A stretch of 32,975 bases of DNA from Flavobacteriaceae bacterium (lineage in GTDB: Bacteria > Bacteroidota > Bacteroidia > Flavobacteriales > Flavobacteriaceae): contig JALRAI010000008.1 in NCBI GenBank assembly GCA_023258055.1, positions 1-32,975 of the forward strand, in the 5' to 3' direction. Of this stretch, positions 1-8,911 are shown one piece after another (the stretch's first letter is position 1; each line of letters opens with the position of its first letter). A program made the position numbers and the translations under genes. The notes below the pieces were generated by a model, which saw nothing but the letters and a program-made list of their open reading frames with translations, did no database searches and was not told the DNA's origin.

Positions 1-1
1 A

Positions 2-163
2 GCCATTGCTTTAAAAGAGGCTAAAGGGGTAACTTCTGATTCGATAACTTTAGAAACAATGGGCGGACCACTTAGGGTTTCTTTAAGGAAAGAGGGTACA
101 GGGTACACTGATGTGTGGCTTTCGGGTCCAGTTGTTTCTGTTTTTAATGGAGAATTGCCTTGA
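2..163 (+). CDS. dapF: Diaminopimelate epimerase, C-terminal fragment (truncated by window start)
   Basis: Open frame from base 2 to TGA 161-163: ...AIALKEAKGVTSDSITLETMGGPLRVSLRKEGTGYTDVWLSGPVVSVFNGELP*, resembling the DapF C-terminus (GGPLxV...VWLSGPV..VF.G). Confidence 0.8.
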   Translation, partial: AIALKEAKGVTSDSITLETMGGPLRVSLRKEGTGYTDVWLSGPVVSVFNGELP

Positions 164-693
164 ATCTTTCAGGAGACAATATCATTTTGAGAGCCTTGGA
201 ACCCGAGGATTTGGATTATTTATACCGCACGGAAAATGATCCGGACTTTGCACTTTTTGGGGATCAGCATCCACCTTATAGTCGATTCCTTTTAAGTAAA
301 TACATCGAGCAAGCCCATCAAACCATTTATCAGGCCCAGCAACTTCGCCTGGTCATCCATCATAAAGAAGCAGATGAAGCTATCGGGCTCATCGATTTAT
401 TTGATTTTGATGCGCGCAACAAACGCGTAGCCATGGGCCTCGTGATTACGGAAAAATCATTTCGTCGTCAGGGATTAGGGCGCCAAGCGGCAGAATTAAT
501 TTTAGATTACGCCTTTAACAGCTTAGATTGTCATCAGGTCTACTGCTTGATTGCCCCCGACAACAAGTCCAGCATTGCATTGTTTTCCTCTTTATTGTTT
601 GATCAGACTTCAGTGCTAAAATCGTGGTGGCAGCGCGAAAATGGTTTGTTTCAAGATATGTTGATTTTCCAAAAATTAAGGACAAAGCCATGA
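160..693 (+). CDS. GNAT family N-acetyltransferase
   Basis: 177 aa; GNAT motif RRQGLGRQAAELILDYAF, N-terminal LRALEPEDLDYLYRTEND. TTG start overlaps the dapF stop. Confidence 0.85.
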   Translation: MNLSGDNIILRALEPEDLDYLYRTENDPDFALFGDQHPPYSRFLLSKYIEQAHQTIYQAQQLRLVIHHKEADEAIGLIDLFDFDARNKRVAMGLVITEKSFRRQGLGRQAAELILDYAFNSLDCHQVYCLIAPDNKSSIALFSSLLFDQTSVLKSWWQRENGLFQDMLIFQKLRTKP

Positions 694-1727
694 GTTTGCG
701 CCGAGAAGTAGTTTTAGTTTTAGTGGCGATAATTGTAGTGCTTTCAGGGCGCTACATACATCGTGTTCTCTGGGCGCCAAACCTGATGCTCAATCAGGCC
801 AAAGTGGACGTGTTTATTGCTTCAGATCCTGATTTTGACGATGTCTTAGAGGCGGTATCCCCCTATATTTCAAGAATTTCTGATTTTAAGTTGGTCGCCA
901 AATTAAAAAGGCTTGATGAGTTTCCTCGTGCGGGAAGGTTTGTTTTGGAACCCGATATGAATAATAGGACCCTAGTGGATTTATTGCGCAGTGGCAACCA
1001 GCCGATAAAGCTAAAATTTAATAATCAGGAACGCTTAGAAGACTTGGCTGGGGCTTTGTCCCGTCAAATTGAGCCTGACAGTATTTCCCTGCTTAAAGCC
1101 TTTCGAGATTCAGACTTTTTAGATGAGGCCGGGGTGGATCAGGATCAGGTTCTGAGTCTTTTTATCCCCAACACCTACGAGGTGTATTGGAATACCGATG
1201 TCCAGCGATTTCGAAAAAGAATGTTAGGAGAATATGAGTCTTTTTGGAACCCCAAGCGCCTTAAAAAGGCCGAAGCCATAGGGCTCAGTCCTCTCGAAGT
1301 TTCTGCCTTAGCCGCGGTTGTGCAAAAGGAATCTGTTAAGGTGTCAGAACGCCCCACCATTGCTGGGGTTTATTTAAATCGATTAAGACGCAATATTCCG
1401 TTGCAAGCGGACCCTACAGTTATTTATGCCAAAAAGTTATTAGATGGAGACTTTAATCAGTTAATCCGTCGGGTCCTCTATAAGGATCTCGCCCTAGATT
1501 CACCCTATAATACCTACAAATACAGTGGTCTACCGCCGGGGCCCATAACTATGCCCGATATTTCCTCTATTGACGCCGTATTAAATGCCGAGTCACATGG
1601 GTATTATTACTTTGTTGCCGATCCTGAGCGTCCAGGTTACCACAGCTTTTCAAAATCCTTACAGGAGCATAACGCAAAACGCAAGGATTATATCGATTGG
1701 ATCAGACAACAGGGAATTAAGCGATAA
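690..1727 (+). CDS. mltG: Endolytic transglycosylase MltG (YceG-like)
   Basis: N-terminal TM segment, then LAAVVQKESVKVSERPTIAGVYLNRLRRNIPLQADPTVIYA and SPYNTYKYSGLPPGPI, typical MltG motifs. ATG at 690 (ATGA overlap with upstream stop) preferred over the track start at 624. Confidence 0.93.
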   Translation: MSLRREVVLVLVAIIVVLSGRYIHRVLWAPNLMLNQAKVDVFIASDPDFDDVLEAVSPYISRISDFKLVAKLKRLDEFPRAGRFVLEPDMNNRTLVDLLRSGNQPIKLKFNNQERLEDLAGALSRQIEPDSISLLKAFRDSDFLDEAGVDQDQVLSLFIPNTYEVYWNTDVQRFRKRMLGEYESFWNPKRLKKAEAIGLSPLEVSALAAVVQKESVKVSERPTIAGVYLNRLRRNIPLQADPTVIYAKKLLDGDFNQLIRRVLYKDLALDSPYNTYKYSGLPPGPITMPDISSIDAVLNAESHGYYYFVADPERPGYHSFSKSLQEHNAKRKDYIDWIRQQGIKR

Positions 1728-1863
1728 TCATTCAGTGGCTTGATCTCTTCCAGCTTTTTTTAGCAAGTTTTTATCCGCGATTTGAAATTTGTTTTCAAAA
1801 GACATCATCAAAACCCTCAAAAATTACTTAAGTAACTAAAAATCAGTAAATTATATTTTTTAT

Positions 1864-1871
1864 TACTTTTG
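1864..1871 (+). promoter_or_regulatory. Putative Bacteroidota -7 element TACTTTTG
   Basis: Matches TAnnTTTG, 26 nt upstream of the ATG at 1898; no clear -33 TTG seen. Confidence 0.5.
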
Positions 1872-1897
1872 CGGGCCAATCTTAATTAACCTACGTT

Positions 1898-2548
1898 ATG
1901 ATTGACCTTAGACAAAAAGGGCTAGCTTCCCACTGGCTCGTCGGCTTATTTGCCGGTCTTATAGGTTTTGTTGGATTCTCAGGTTTTGAAAGCACAGACC
2001 GAGGATTTAATGAGTTTGATGATTCATCCCTATGCTATCATGTTCCTTATGTGAAGGAGGCTAAGCCCAAAGCCTTAAACCCCTCATTAGTCTTAGATGA
2101 TTCCTATGTCGCTTTTAAGGAAGCCGTGGGGTTTAAAGAGTCTGGTGGAGACTACTCAGCGGTTAATCGCTTTGGCTATTTGGGTAAGTATCAATTTCAT
2201 TTAAATACACTCAAATTAATGGGTGTTTACAACAAACAACGCTTTTTACAGGAGTCTGAATTACAAGAGCAGGCCTTTTTCTGGTATGCTGCCCGTAACA
2301 AGTGGATATTGCGCAAGGATCTAAGGCGCAGTGTGGGCAAGCAGATCAATGGTATTGAAATTACTGAGTCTGGAATTTTGGCCGCAGCTCATTTAGCTGG
2401 AGCCGGTAATGTTAAAAAGTATTTGCGCAGTGGCGGGACGTACGGCTTTGAAGATGCCTTTGGAACAAGTATAGAGCATTATTTACGAGAGTTCGCTCAT
2501 TACAACACTTCGGCTATTCCCGCGCAAGATCAATGGATTAGTCTTTAG
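1898..2548 (+). CDS. Lysozyme/transglycosylase-like exported or membrane-anchored protein
   Basis: 216 aa; N-terminal hydrophobic segment; FKEAVGFKESGGDYSAVNRFGYLGKYQFH resembles lysozyme-fold catalytic regions with ES/GG...GKYQF. Confidence 0.65.
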   Translation: MIDLRQKGLASHWLVGLFAGLIGFVGFSGFESTDRGFNEFDDSSLCYHVPYVKEAKPKALNPSLVLDDSYVAFKEAVGFKESGGDYSAVNRFGYLGKYQFHLNTLKLMGVYNKQRFLQESELQEQAFFWYAARNKWILRKDLRRSVGKQINGIEITESGILAAAHLAGAGNVKKYLRSGGTYGFEDAFGTSIEHYLREFAHYNTSAIPAQDQWISL

Positions 2549-2563
2549 TCTTGATCCGACAAA

Positions 2564-3274
2564 TTAGCCGGCTAAGAACATGAAGATGCACGGTTTTTTG
2601 TGCAAATCGAAATCTGTAGTCCGCCAATTATTTGTGGTTTTGGTCAAAATAAATTCATCTTCCAGGCTTAGATTACATGCCACACACAGTTGTGTGTCTG
2701 GCTTGAGACTTTTAATTAGCGCCTCTAAGAGTTGATTATTGCGGTAAGGCGTTTCAATGAAAATTTGCGTTTGATTATTTTGCTCAGACTCTTTCTCTAG
2801 TTGCTTGATGCTTTGTTTGCGCTCTGCCTTATCGATCGGCAAATAACCGTGAAACGCGAATTTTTGACCATTTAAACCACTAGCCATTAAGGCCAATAAA
2901 ATAGAAGAGGGGCCGGTCAAAGGCACTACTTTGATACCGTTTTTATGCGCTAAATTGACAATTTCCGCACCGGGATCCGCCACACCAGGACAACCAGCAT
3001 CACTAATGATCCCTAAATCAAAACCATTGAGGCAGGGCCCAATGAGTTCCGGAATTTCTGTGGGGTCGGTAAATTTATTTATTGTAGACAGTTTTAATTC
3101 CGCCTGTTTTTTTTGAGGGCAAATGGCTTTGATAAAACGTCTTGCGTTTTTTTCGTGTTCGACCACAAAATATTGGGTCGATTCTATGACTTTAAGGACG
3201 CTCAAAGGCAAAACACTCATCGGAGAAATTTCTCCCAGTGGACAGGGTATTAAAAAGATTTGTCCCTTTGTCAT
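2564..3274 (-). CDS. SAM-dependent methyltransferase, RsmI/tetrapyrrole methylase family
   Basis: 236 aa; ISDAGCPGVADPGAEIVNLAHKNGIKVVPLTGPSSILLALMASGLNGQKFAFHGYLP is characteristic of the RsmI-like family. Confidence 0.88.
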   Translation of the reverse strand: MTKGQIFLIPCPLGEISPMSVLPLSVLKVIESTQYFVVEHEKNARRFIKAICPQKKQAELKLSTINKFTDPTEIPELIGPCLNGFDLGIISDAGCPGVADPGAEIVNLAHKNGIKVVPLTGPSSILLALMASGLNGQKFAFHGYLPIDKAERKQSIKQLEKESEQNNQTQIFIETPYRNNQLLEALIKSLKPDTQLCVACNLSLEDEFILTKTTNNWRTTDFDLHKKPCIFMFLAG

Positions 3275-3276
3275 CT

Positions 3277-4656
3277 TTAGTGTGCTACGATTAACTTTTT
3301 AATTCTTATGCTGCCATCTCCATGAGTGGTTTGAATAAAATAAATCCCTGATTGCCATGTGCTTGTTTGAATAAAAAGCTGGTCATGCTCGACTTCTTGG
3401 GCAACAATTTGCTGACCTTTAGCATCGTAAATCGTATACTTTTTAAGGTCTGCAGTATTGAGTACGAAGTGATCTCGAGCGGGGTTAGGCGAGATTCCTA
3501 AGCTAATGATGTTATCATTTTGACCTAAAACCACTTCGGGTTCTATTTTGTAAACCACCCCGTTAAATGCGGTAATATATAAGCTACCATCGATGCCTTC
3601 CCCAAAAGAAGCCCAGTTTTGACTTAGATTTTGTTCAAAAACTACCGAACCATCTGCCGGGTCAAGCACGCCGAGATAACCAGAGACAAAATCGGCAAAT
3701 AAGTACAAACCCTCTAATGTGCTGTTTTCGGGCCCTCGATAAACATAGCCCCCAGTTATTGAGCTGCCTACACTATGAGGGTAAACAGCAATAGGAAATT
3801 CCATGGTTGAAGGGTCTGCACAGTTACTGGTATTGTAATTTTGGTCGCCCTCATAGCAGCGCCACCCATAATTAACCTCGGCCTCTGTACTGGAAACTTT
3901 ATTGATTTCTTCATAGGCATTCTGGCCGACATCTGCGATCCATAGATCACCCGTATCACGGTCAAAACTAAATTTCCACGGATTGCGTAGTCCATAGGCC
4001 CAAATCTCTTGAGCCTCGGTTGTACTGCCAAAGTACGGGTTGTCCGTCGGTATACTGTAGTTCAGATTTCCAGAGGGATTGTCTATATCGATACGTAACA
4101 TTTTACCCAAAAGACTACTGGTATTTTGGGCGTAATTCTGTGGATCTCCACCGCTGCCGCCATCGCCCATGCCGATATAAAGATACCCATCAGGACCAAA
4201 GGCAATGCAGCCTCCGTTATGATTGGCATAAGGCTGAATGATGGTCAAAAAAACCAATTCAGAAGCAGGGTCGGCAATATTTGGATTCAATGGGTCTACA
4301 CTAAACCGAGATATTTGGGTATTGCCATTAGGGTTAGTGTAATTGACAAAAAAGTAACCATTGTCGGCATAATTCGGGTGGAAGGCTAGACCTAAAAGTC
4401 CCCGCTCTCCGCCACTTGAAATGGAGCCGCTGAGGTTTAAAAAAGGAGTAGTTTCTACACTGCCATCAGGATTCAAAATCTTGATGCGCCCTGATTGTTC
4501 GACAATAAATAAGCGCTCATCTTGGGCATGTTGAATATTGAGAGGTGAATTAAACCCCGAGGCAACAGTCGTTAAATTAAATGATTGCGCGCCTAGAGGC
4601 GAACTCGCCATTAATACGAAGGCCAAAAGTTGTGCAATTCGGTAAAGGTGTCGCAT
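3277..4656 (-). CDS. PQQ-dependent sugar dehydrogenase-like (glucose/sorbosone dehydrogenase) protein with C-terminal T9SS sorting domain
   Basis: Signal peptide; ASGFNSPLNIQHAQDERLFIVEQSGRI, GERGLLGLAFHPNYADNGYFFVNYT, NHNGGCIAFGPDGYLYIGMGDGGSGGDPQNYAQ, WAYGLRNPWKFSFD; C-term LGISPNPARDHFVLN...GIYFIQT...KKLIV typical of type A sorting domains. Confidence 0.92.
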   Translation of the reverse strand: MRHLYRIAQLLAFVLMASSPLGAQSFNLTTVASGFNSPLNIQHAQDERLFIVEQSGRIKILNPDGSVETTPFLNLSGSISSGGERGLLGLAFHPNYADNGYFFVNYTNPNGNTQISRFSVDPLNPNIADPASELVFLTIIQPYANHNGGCIAFGPDGYLYIGMGDGGSGGDPQNYAQNTSSLLGKMLRIDIDNPSGNLNYSIPTDNPYFGSTTEAQEIWAYGLRNPWKFSFDRDTGDLWIADVGQNAYEEINKVSSTEAEVNYGWRCYEGDQNYNTSNCADPSTMEFPIAVYPHSVGSSITGGYVYRGPENSTLEGLYLFADFVSGYLGVLDPADGSVVFEQNLSQNWASFGEGIDGSLYITAFNGVVYKIEPEVVLGQNDNIISLGISPNPARDHFVLNTADLKKYTIYDAKGQQIVAQEVEHDQLFIQTSTWQSGIYFIQTTHGDGSIRIKKLIVAH

Positions 4657-4716
4657 TTTATGGATTTTGAGTGTTTATAAAATTTAGTGGGTCAGCAGAG
4701 CTGGTCTTTGGTGAAG

Positions 4717-5187
4717 TTAATCAAATTTTTCATTGATTTCTTGAGCAATCACACTGCAGGCGCGATCAATAAGATCATAGACCTCAGCAAAGCCTGAAGC
4801 ACCTCCGTAATAGGGATCGGGCACATCGACGCCTTCTCCTGGAAAAATAGCCTCGAGGAGTAGGCTTAGTTTATTGAGCTGCTCCTGAGAATTTGCTAGA
4901 GCTTTGAGATCTTGAAAATTACTTTGATCCATGGCAAAAATAAGATCGTATTGATCGAAAAACACTGCCTTAAATTGCTGGGCTCTTTGATCACCGATAT
5001 CTAATCCCCGCTTTTTGGCAATAGCGACACTGCGTGGATCAGGTGGATTGCCCACGTGCCAGCCTCCGGTTCCAGCGGATTCTACGATAAATCTATTGGG
5101 ATCTAATTTGTCTTTTAAAATCCCCTCAGCTAAAGGCGAACGACAAATATTACCCAGGCAAACCATTAAAATCTTCGTCTTTTTCAT
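4717..5187 (-). CDS. Low molecular weight protein-tyrosine-phosphatase
   Basis: 156 aa; ILMVCLGNICRSPLAEGIL (CX5R P-loop) and VPDPYYGG. Confidence 0.95.
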   Translation of the reverse strand: MKKTKILMVCLGNICRSPLAEGILKDKLDPNRFIVESAGTGGWHVGNPPDPRSVAIAKKRGLDIGDQRAQQFKAVFFDQYDLIFAMDQSNFQDLKALANSQEQLNKLSLLLEAIFPGEGVDVPDPYYGGASGFAEVYDLIDRACSVIAQEINEKFD

Positions 5188-5190
5188 AAA

Positions 5191-5214
5191 AAGAAAACCC
5201 CGAAAAAGATCGGG
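5191..5214 (-). terminator. Putative intrinsic terminator/attenuator between dnaA and the phosphatase gene
   Basis: Minus strand CCCGA-TCTTTT-TCGGG followed by GTTTTCTTTTT. Starts 3 nt after dnaA and ends about 3 nt before the next ATG. Confidence 0.55.
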
Positions 5215-5216
5215 AT

Positions 5217-6644
5217 TTAGAGGGTTAATTTTTTATTCAAGTCTTCGACGTATTTTCGGAATTGCTTGTCCGTACTTGAAAGGTTGTCCACTGTTTTACA
5301 GGCGTGGAGCACTGTGGCATGATCTCTTTGGCCGATTTGTGAACCGATGGAGGCTAGCGAGGCCTTGGTGAATTTTTTGGCAAAAAACATGGCTAATTGT
5401 CTAGCTTGAACCACATGACGTTTTCTAGTTTTTGATTGCAATGTTTCAATATCCAATTGGAAATAATCAGAAACTGTTTTTTGAATGTAATCAATAGAAA
5501 CCTCGCGCTTGGTGTGCTTGACGTAATTATCCACAATTTTTTTGGCCAGATCTATAGTGATTTCTCTTCTATTAAATGAAGAGTGGGCGATCAGTGAAAT
5601 AATAGCTCCTTCTAACTCTCGAATATTGGTTTTGATATTATTGGCCAAAAACTCAATAATATCCTCAGGCATTTCAACGCCATCTCTGTAGAGCTTGTTT
5701 TTGATAATCGCTACTCGTGTTTCGTAATCTGGATGATTGAGTTCCGCAGAAAGTCCCCACTTAAAGCGAGAGAGCAAGCGCTGCTCAATATCCATCATAT
5801 CCACAGGAGCCTTATCACTGGTCAAGATGACTTGTTTGCCATTTTGATGTAAGTGGTTGAAAATGTGGAAGAAAACATCTTGTGTACCGGCCTTCCCTGA
5901 GAGCAATTGAATGTCGTCGACAATCAGCACATCTATGATTTGATAGAAATGGATGAAGTCGTTGCGGTTGTTTTTCTTAACCGATTCAATATATTGTTGG
6001 GTAAATTTTTCCGCAGAAATGTACAATACCGTTTTTTCCGGATATTTTTCTTTAATCTCAACACCAATGGCGTGCGCCAAGTGGGTTTTACCGAGTCCAA
6101 CACCACCAAAAATCAGTAAGGGGTTGAATGAGGTTCCTCCAGGCTTATTGGCTACAGCATATCCTGCGGACCGTGCTAAACGATTGGAGTCTCCTTCAAG
6201 GAAATTCTCAAAGCTGTAATTTGGATTGAGTTGTGATTCAATCTTAACATTACGTATCCCTGGAATAACAAATGGGTTTTTGAGTTCAGGGCTTTTGTGC
6301 TTTAATGGTACGTCAACTTCTTGATCCTTGAGTTGGCTTCGATTAGCGCTGGGAATTTTTTCTGTAAAAGGTTGTTTGTTGCCATAGGTGTTTTCCATTT
6401 TAATGATGTACACTAATTTGGCCTTGGCTCCTAACTCTCGGGTGAGCGAAACTTTAAGAAGTTTTACGTAATGCTCCTCCAACCATTCGTAGAAGAATTT
6501 ACTGGGCACTTGAATGCTCAGCGCATTGTCGACAAGTTTGACGGCTTTGATGGGTTCGAACCAGGTTTTGTAGGCTTGTGCAGAAATGTTGTCTTCGATG
6601 AATGACAAGCAATTTCCCCAAACTGATTCCGCAGTTCTCCCCAT
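5217..6644 (-). CDS. dnaA: Chromosomal replication initiator protein DnaA
   Basis: 475 aa; Walker A GGVGLGKTHLAHAIG, Walker B VLIVDDIQLLSGK, DNA-binding signature GQRDHATVLHA. Confidence 0.98.
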   Translation of the reverse strand: MGRTAESVWGNCLSFIEDNISAQAYKTWFEPIKAVKLVDNALSIQVPSKFFYEWLEEHYVKLLKVSLTRELGAKAKLVYIIKMENTYGNKQPFTEKIPSANRSQLKDQEVDVPLKHKSPELKNPFVIPGIRNVKIESQLNPNYSFENFLEGDSNRLARSAGYAVANKPGGTSFNPLLIFGGVGLGKTHLAHAIGVEIKEKYPEKTVLYISAEKFTQQYIESVKKNNRNDFIHFYQIIDVLIVDDIQLLSGKAGTQDVFFHIFNHLHQNGKQVILTSDKAPVDMMDIEQRLLSRFKWGLSAELNHPDYETRVAIIKNKLYRDGVEMPEDIIEFLANNIKTNIRELEGAIISLIAHSSFNRREITIDLAKKIVDNYVKHTKREVSIDYIQKTVSDYFQLDIETLQSKTRKRHVVQARQLAMFFAKKFTKASLASIGSQIGQRDHATVLHACKTVDNLSSTDKQFRKYVEDLNKKLTL

Positions 6645-6850
6645 GATTAATTAAAGCGTTTTATTTAGTTAAAAAACAGAATGAAATTAGCGATCCTCAG
6701 ATCATTTGCTAACATTTTCTTAACACTACAAATATGTGAACAAAAAATCTAAAAAAAAAATAGAAAGCCTATTGAATTTTGATTTTTTTTTTCTCATTAT
6801 TCAATGGCTTTGGTCAAAAAAAACAATCTCATATAATTTAAGGTAAAATT

Positions 6851-7264
6851 ATGCCTTGCAAGACAACTACAGAAATTCGTGTCCGTTATGGTGAAACCGA
6901 TCAAATGGGCTTTGTTTACTACGGAAATTACGCTTTGTACCTCGAACAAGGAAGGACGGATTGGTTAAGAAAAATGGGTTACTCATACAAGGAATTAGAG
7001 GCTCAAAATATCTTATTGCCTGTCACTCAATTCAGTATCAATTATCACGCCCCGGGAAGGTATGACGATCTACTCAAGGTTGAGACAAATTTGGTTAAAA
7101 TCCCTGGCGTAAAAATTGAATTTTCCTATGTCATTTACAATGAAGAAAATAAGCAACTCATCACGGCCCAAACCACACTGGCTTTTGTCGATAAGTTAAG
7201 CGGTAAAATTACTCCAGCGCCACAATTTTTAATCGACGCCATTCAATCCTGTTTAGATGCATAG
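6851..7264 (+). CDS. Acyl-CoA thioesterase, YbgC/4-hydroxybenzoyl-CoA thioesterase family (hotdog fold)
   Basis: 137 aa; VRYGETDQMGFVYYGNYALYLEQGRTDWLR motif. Confidence 0.9.
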   Translation: MPCKTTTEIRVRYGETDQMGFVYYGNYALYLEQGRTDWLRKMGYSYKELEAQNILLPVTQFSINYHAPGRYDDLLKVETNLVKIPGVKIEFSYVIYNEENKQLITAQTTLAFVDKLSGKITPAPQFLIDAIQSCLDA

Positions 7265-7291
7265 CTAAATAACAACCTTTGGGATTTAATT

Positions 7292-7903
7292 TTACTCCAT
7301 CAGGGCAAACTCAATGCCCATTTGGTTCTCCCAATAGTCCAAAGCCTGCGCTAAATGCTTTTCGGGCAATTTAAAATAGATAACACAAATTTGATCCAGG
7401 CTTTGATCTGTAATTTCAAAAGCCCCTTGTTTGAGCCATTGCATGACCAAGCCAATGTCGGCATAATTAAATTTTAACTGAGCATCTATAATAATGACCT
7501 CCTCCTGAAGATCACAAGCCTCAAGGCACAACTGAGCCGTTGTTTTATAGGCTTTGATTAAACCGCCTACGCCTAGTTTTGTGCCGCCAAAATAACGAAT
7601 GACCCCTACAGCTGTATTGGTCAGACCAAAGGATTGAATTTGGCCTAGTATTGGGGTCCCTGCGCTGTGGGCTGGCTCTCCGTCATCATTAGCGCGCACC
7701 TCTTGTCCTTTAATTCCCAATCGATAGCCGTAGCAACAGTGATTGGCTCCATGGTGGTCCTTTTTTAGTTGCTCAAAAAAATCAAGCGCCTGTTGCGCTG
7801 TTTCTACACGAGTGGCAAAACCAATGAATTTACTGCCTTTGTCTTTAAAGACAATATCTTGGGCGCCTGTTTTAATGGTTTTTAAAGGTTCACTTATATT
7901 CAT
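7292..7903 (-). CDS. YigZ/IMPACT family protein
   Basis: 203 aa; DKGSKFIGFATRV...HHGANHCCYGYRLG...RANDDGEPAHSAGTPIL...VIRYFGGTKLGVGGLIKAY. Confidence 0.95.
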   Translation of the reverse strand: MNISEPLKTIKTGAQDIVFKDKGSKFIGFATRVETAQQALDFFEQLKKDHHGANHCCYGYRLGIKGQEVRANDDGEPAHSAGTPILGQIQSFGLTNTAVGVIRYFGGTKLGVGGLIKAYKTTAQLCLEACDLQEEVIIIDAQLKFNYADIGLVMQWLKQGAFEITDQSLDQICVIYFKLPEKHLAQALDYWENQMGIEFALME

Positions 7904-8877
7904 TACTGATTATTTCCATACCACAGAACGTTATCCTCAAAGCGGGCAATAGGGGTAAGGGGTATATTGATTTTTGGACCTTTGAGTCCCTCTTGCCACA
8001 AGCTGGCACTTTTATAACAATAACATTCATCCCAAAGATTGGCGTCTATAAACCCTTGCAAGGTTTGTGGGCCGCCCTCTATCAGCACGCTTTGTATTTC
8101 CAGTTCATGCAGTTTTGTCGCCACCTGTTGAGGTTCTTTATAAATTTGGGAACTGAGCCAAATAGGCCCCATGGGTGGCTGCGTACCTTGCGGTTGCTGG
8201 CCCCCTAAGATCACAATTTTAGGATTGTTTTCATTCCAGCGATAGGCTGATAAGCGCGGAGTGTCTTGGGTCCAAGTTTTATGGCCCACCATAATGGCCT
8301 GCTCTCTACTGCGTAAAAAATGCGTGTGCTGTCGGGCATACTCATTGGTGATCCAAACAGGGCGCAGTTCATTTTTAGTCAATGGCGCGACAAAGTTATT
8401 TTTGGTCTCGGCCCATTTTAAAACAATATAGGGGCGTTTTTGTTCGTGAAATCTAAAAAAGCGTTTGTTTAGCTTACGACATTCTTGCTCTAATACACCT
8501 GTAGTGACCTCGATGCCGTGGTTTTTGAGGTGTTCAATACCTGAACCATTGACTTTGTGGTGGGTATCGCCACTGCCGATGACGACTTTTTTAATGCCCG
8601 AAGTAACGATAAGTGGGGCACAGGCCTCGGTTCTCCCCACATGATTACAGGGTTCCAAATTGACATATAGCGTTGCCCCGTCTAGCTTTTTGGGATCACA
8701 GTTATAAATAGCATGAGCCTCTGCATGCCGACCTCCAGGACTGTGATGCCAACCTTCAGAAACTATTTTTTGATCCCTGACTATGACGCTGCCAACCATA
8801 GGATTGGGAAAACTTGTCCCTCGCCCATTTTCGGCCAGTTGCAGACAGCGTGCCATGAATTTTTCGTGTATCTTCAC
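7903..8877 (-). CDS. ribD: Bifunctional diaminohydroxyphosphoribosylaminopyrimidine deaminase / 5-amino-6-(5-phosphoribosylamino)uracil reductase
   Basis: 324 aa; FPNPMVGSVIV, HHSPGGRHAEAHAI, TLYVNLEPCNHVGRTEACAPLI (deaminase zinc site), reductase domain PYIVLKWAETKNNF, SVLIEGGPQTLQGFI. Start appears to be GTG. Confidence 0.95.
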   Translation of the reverse strand: MKIHEKFMARCLQLAENGRGTSFPNPMVGSVIVRDQKIVSEGWHHSPGGRHAEAHAIYNCDPKKLDGATLYVNLEPCNHVGRTEACAPLIVTSGIKKVVIGSGDTHHKVNGSGIEHLKNHGIEVTTGVLEQECRKLNKRFFRFHEQKRPYIVLKWAETKNNFVAPLTKNELRPVWITNEYARQHTHFLRSREQAIMVGHKTWTQDTPRLSAYRWNENNPKIVILGGQQPQGTQPPMGPIWLSSQIYKEPQQVATKLHELEIQSVLIEGGPQTLQGFIDANLWDECYCYKSASLWQEGLKGPKINIPLTPIARFEDNVLWYGNNQ

Positions 8878-8881
8878 CCCT

Positions 8882-8889
8882 CAAAAGTA
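8882..8889 (-). promoter_or_regulatory. Putative promoter -7 element TACTTTTG for ribD, with TTG about 20 nt upstream (8910-8912)
   Basis: Minus strand reads TTG-N20-TACTTTTG-AGGG-GTG(start). Confidence 0.6.
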
Positions 8890-8911
8890 CTGCTAAAATT
8901 TGATACGCTCA

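Noticed and set aside
624-689. Upstream extension of the mltG ORF to 624
   Set aside because: Extension overlaps the GNAT gene; ATG 690 gives the expected short cytoplasmic tail and TM segment.
2564-2575. Palindrome TTAGCCGGCTAA at the convergent gene ends
   Set aside because: Short perfect palindrome made partly from the stop codon, no loop and no U-tract; likely chance.
3768-4389. ORFs of 73-87 aa in other frames of the sugar dehydrogenase gene
   Set aside because: Shadow ORFs within a well-supported CDS; low-complexity, no recognisable domain.
6645-6850. Possible oriC upstream of dnaA
   Set aside because: AT-rich with A/T tracts, but only a one-mismatch DnaA-like box (TGTGAACAA, 6735-6743) and no box cluster. 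GC-skew analysis of the full chromosome would be needed.
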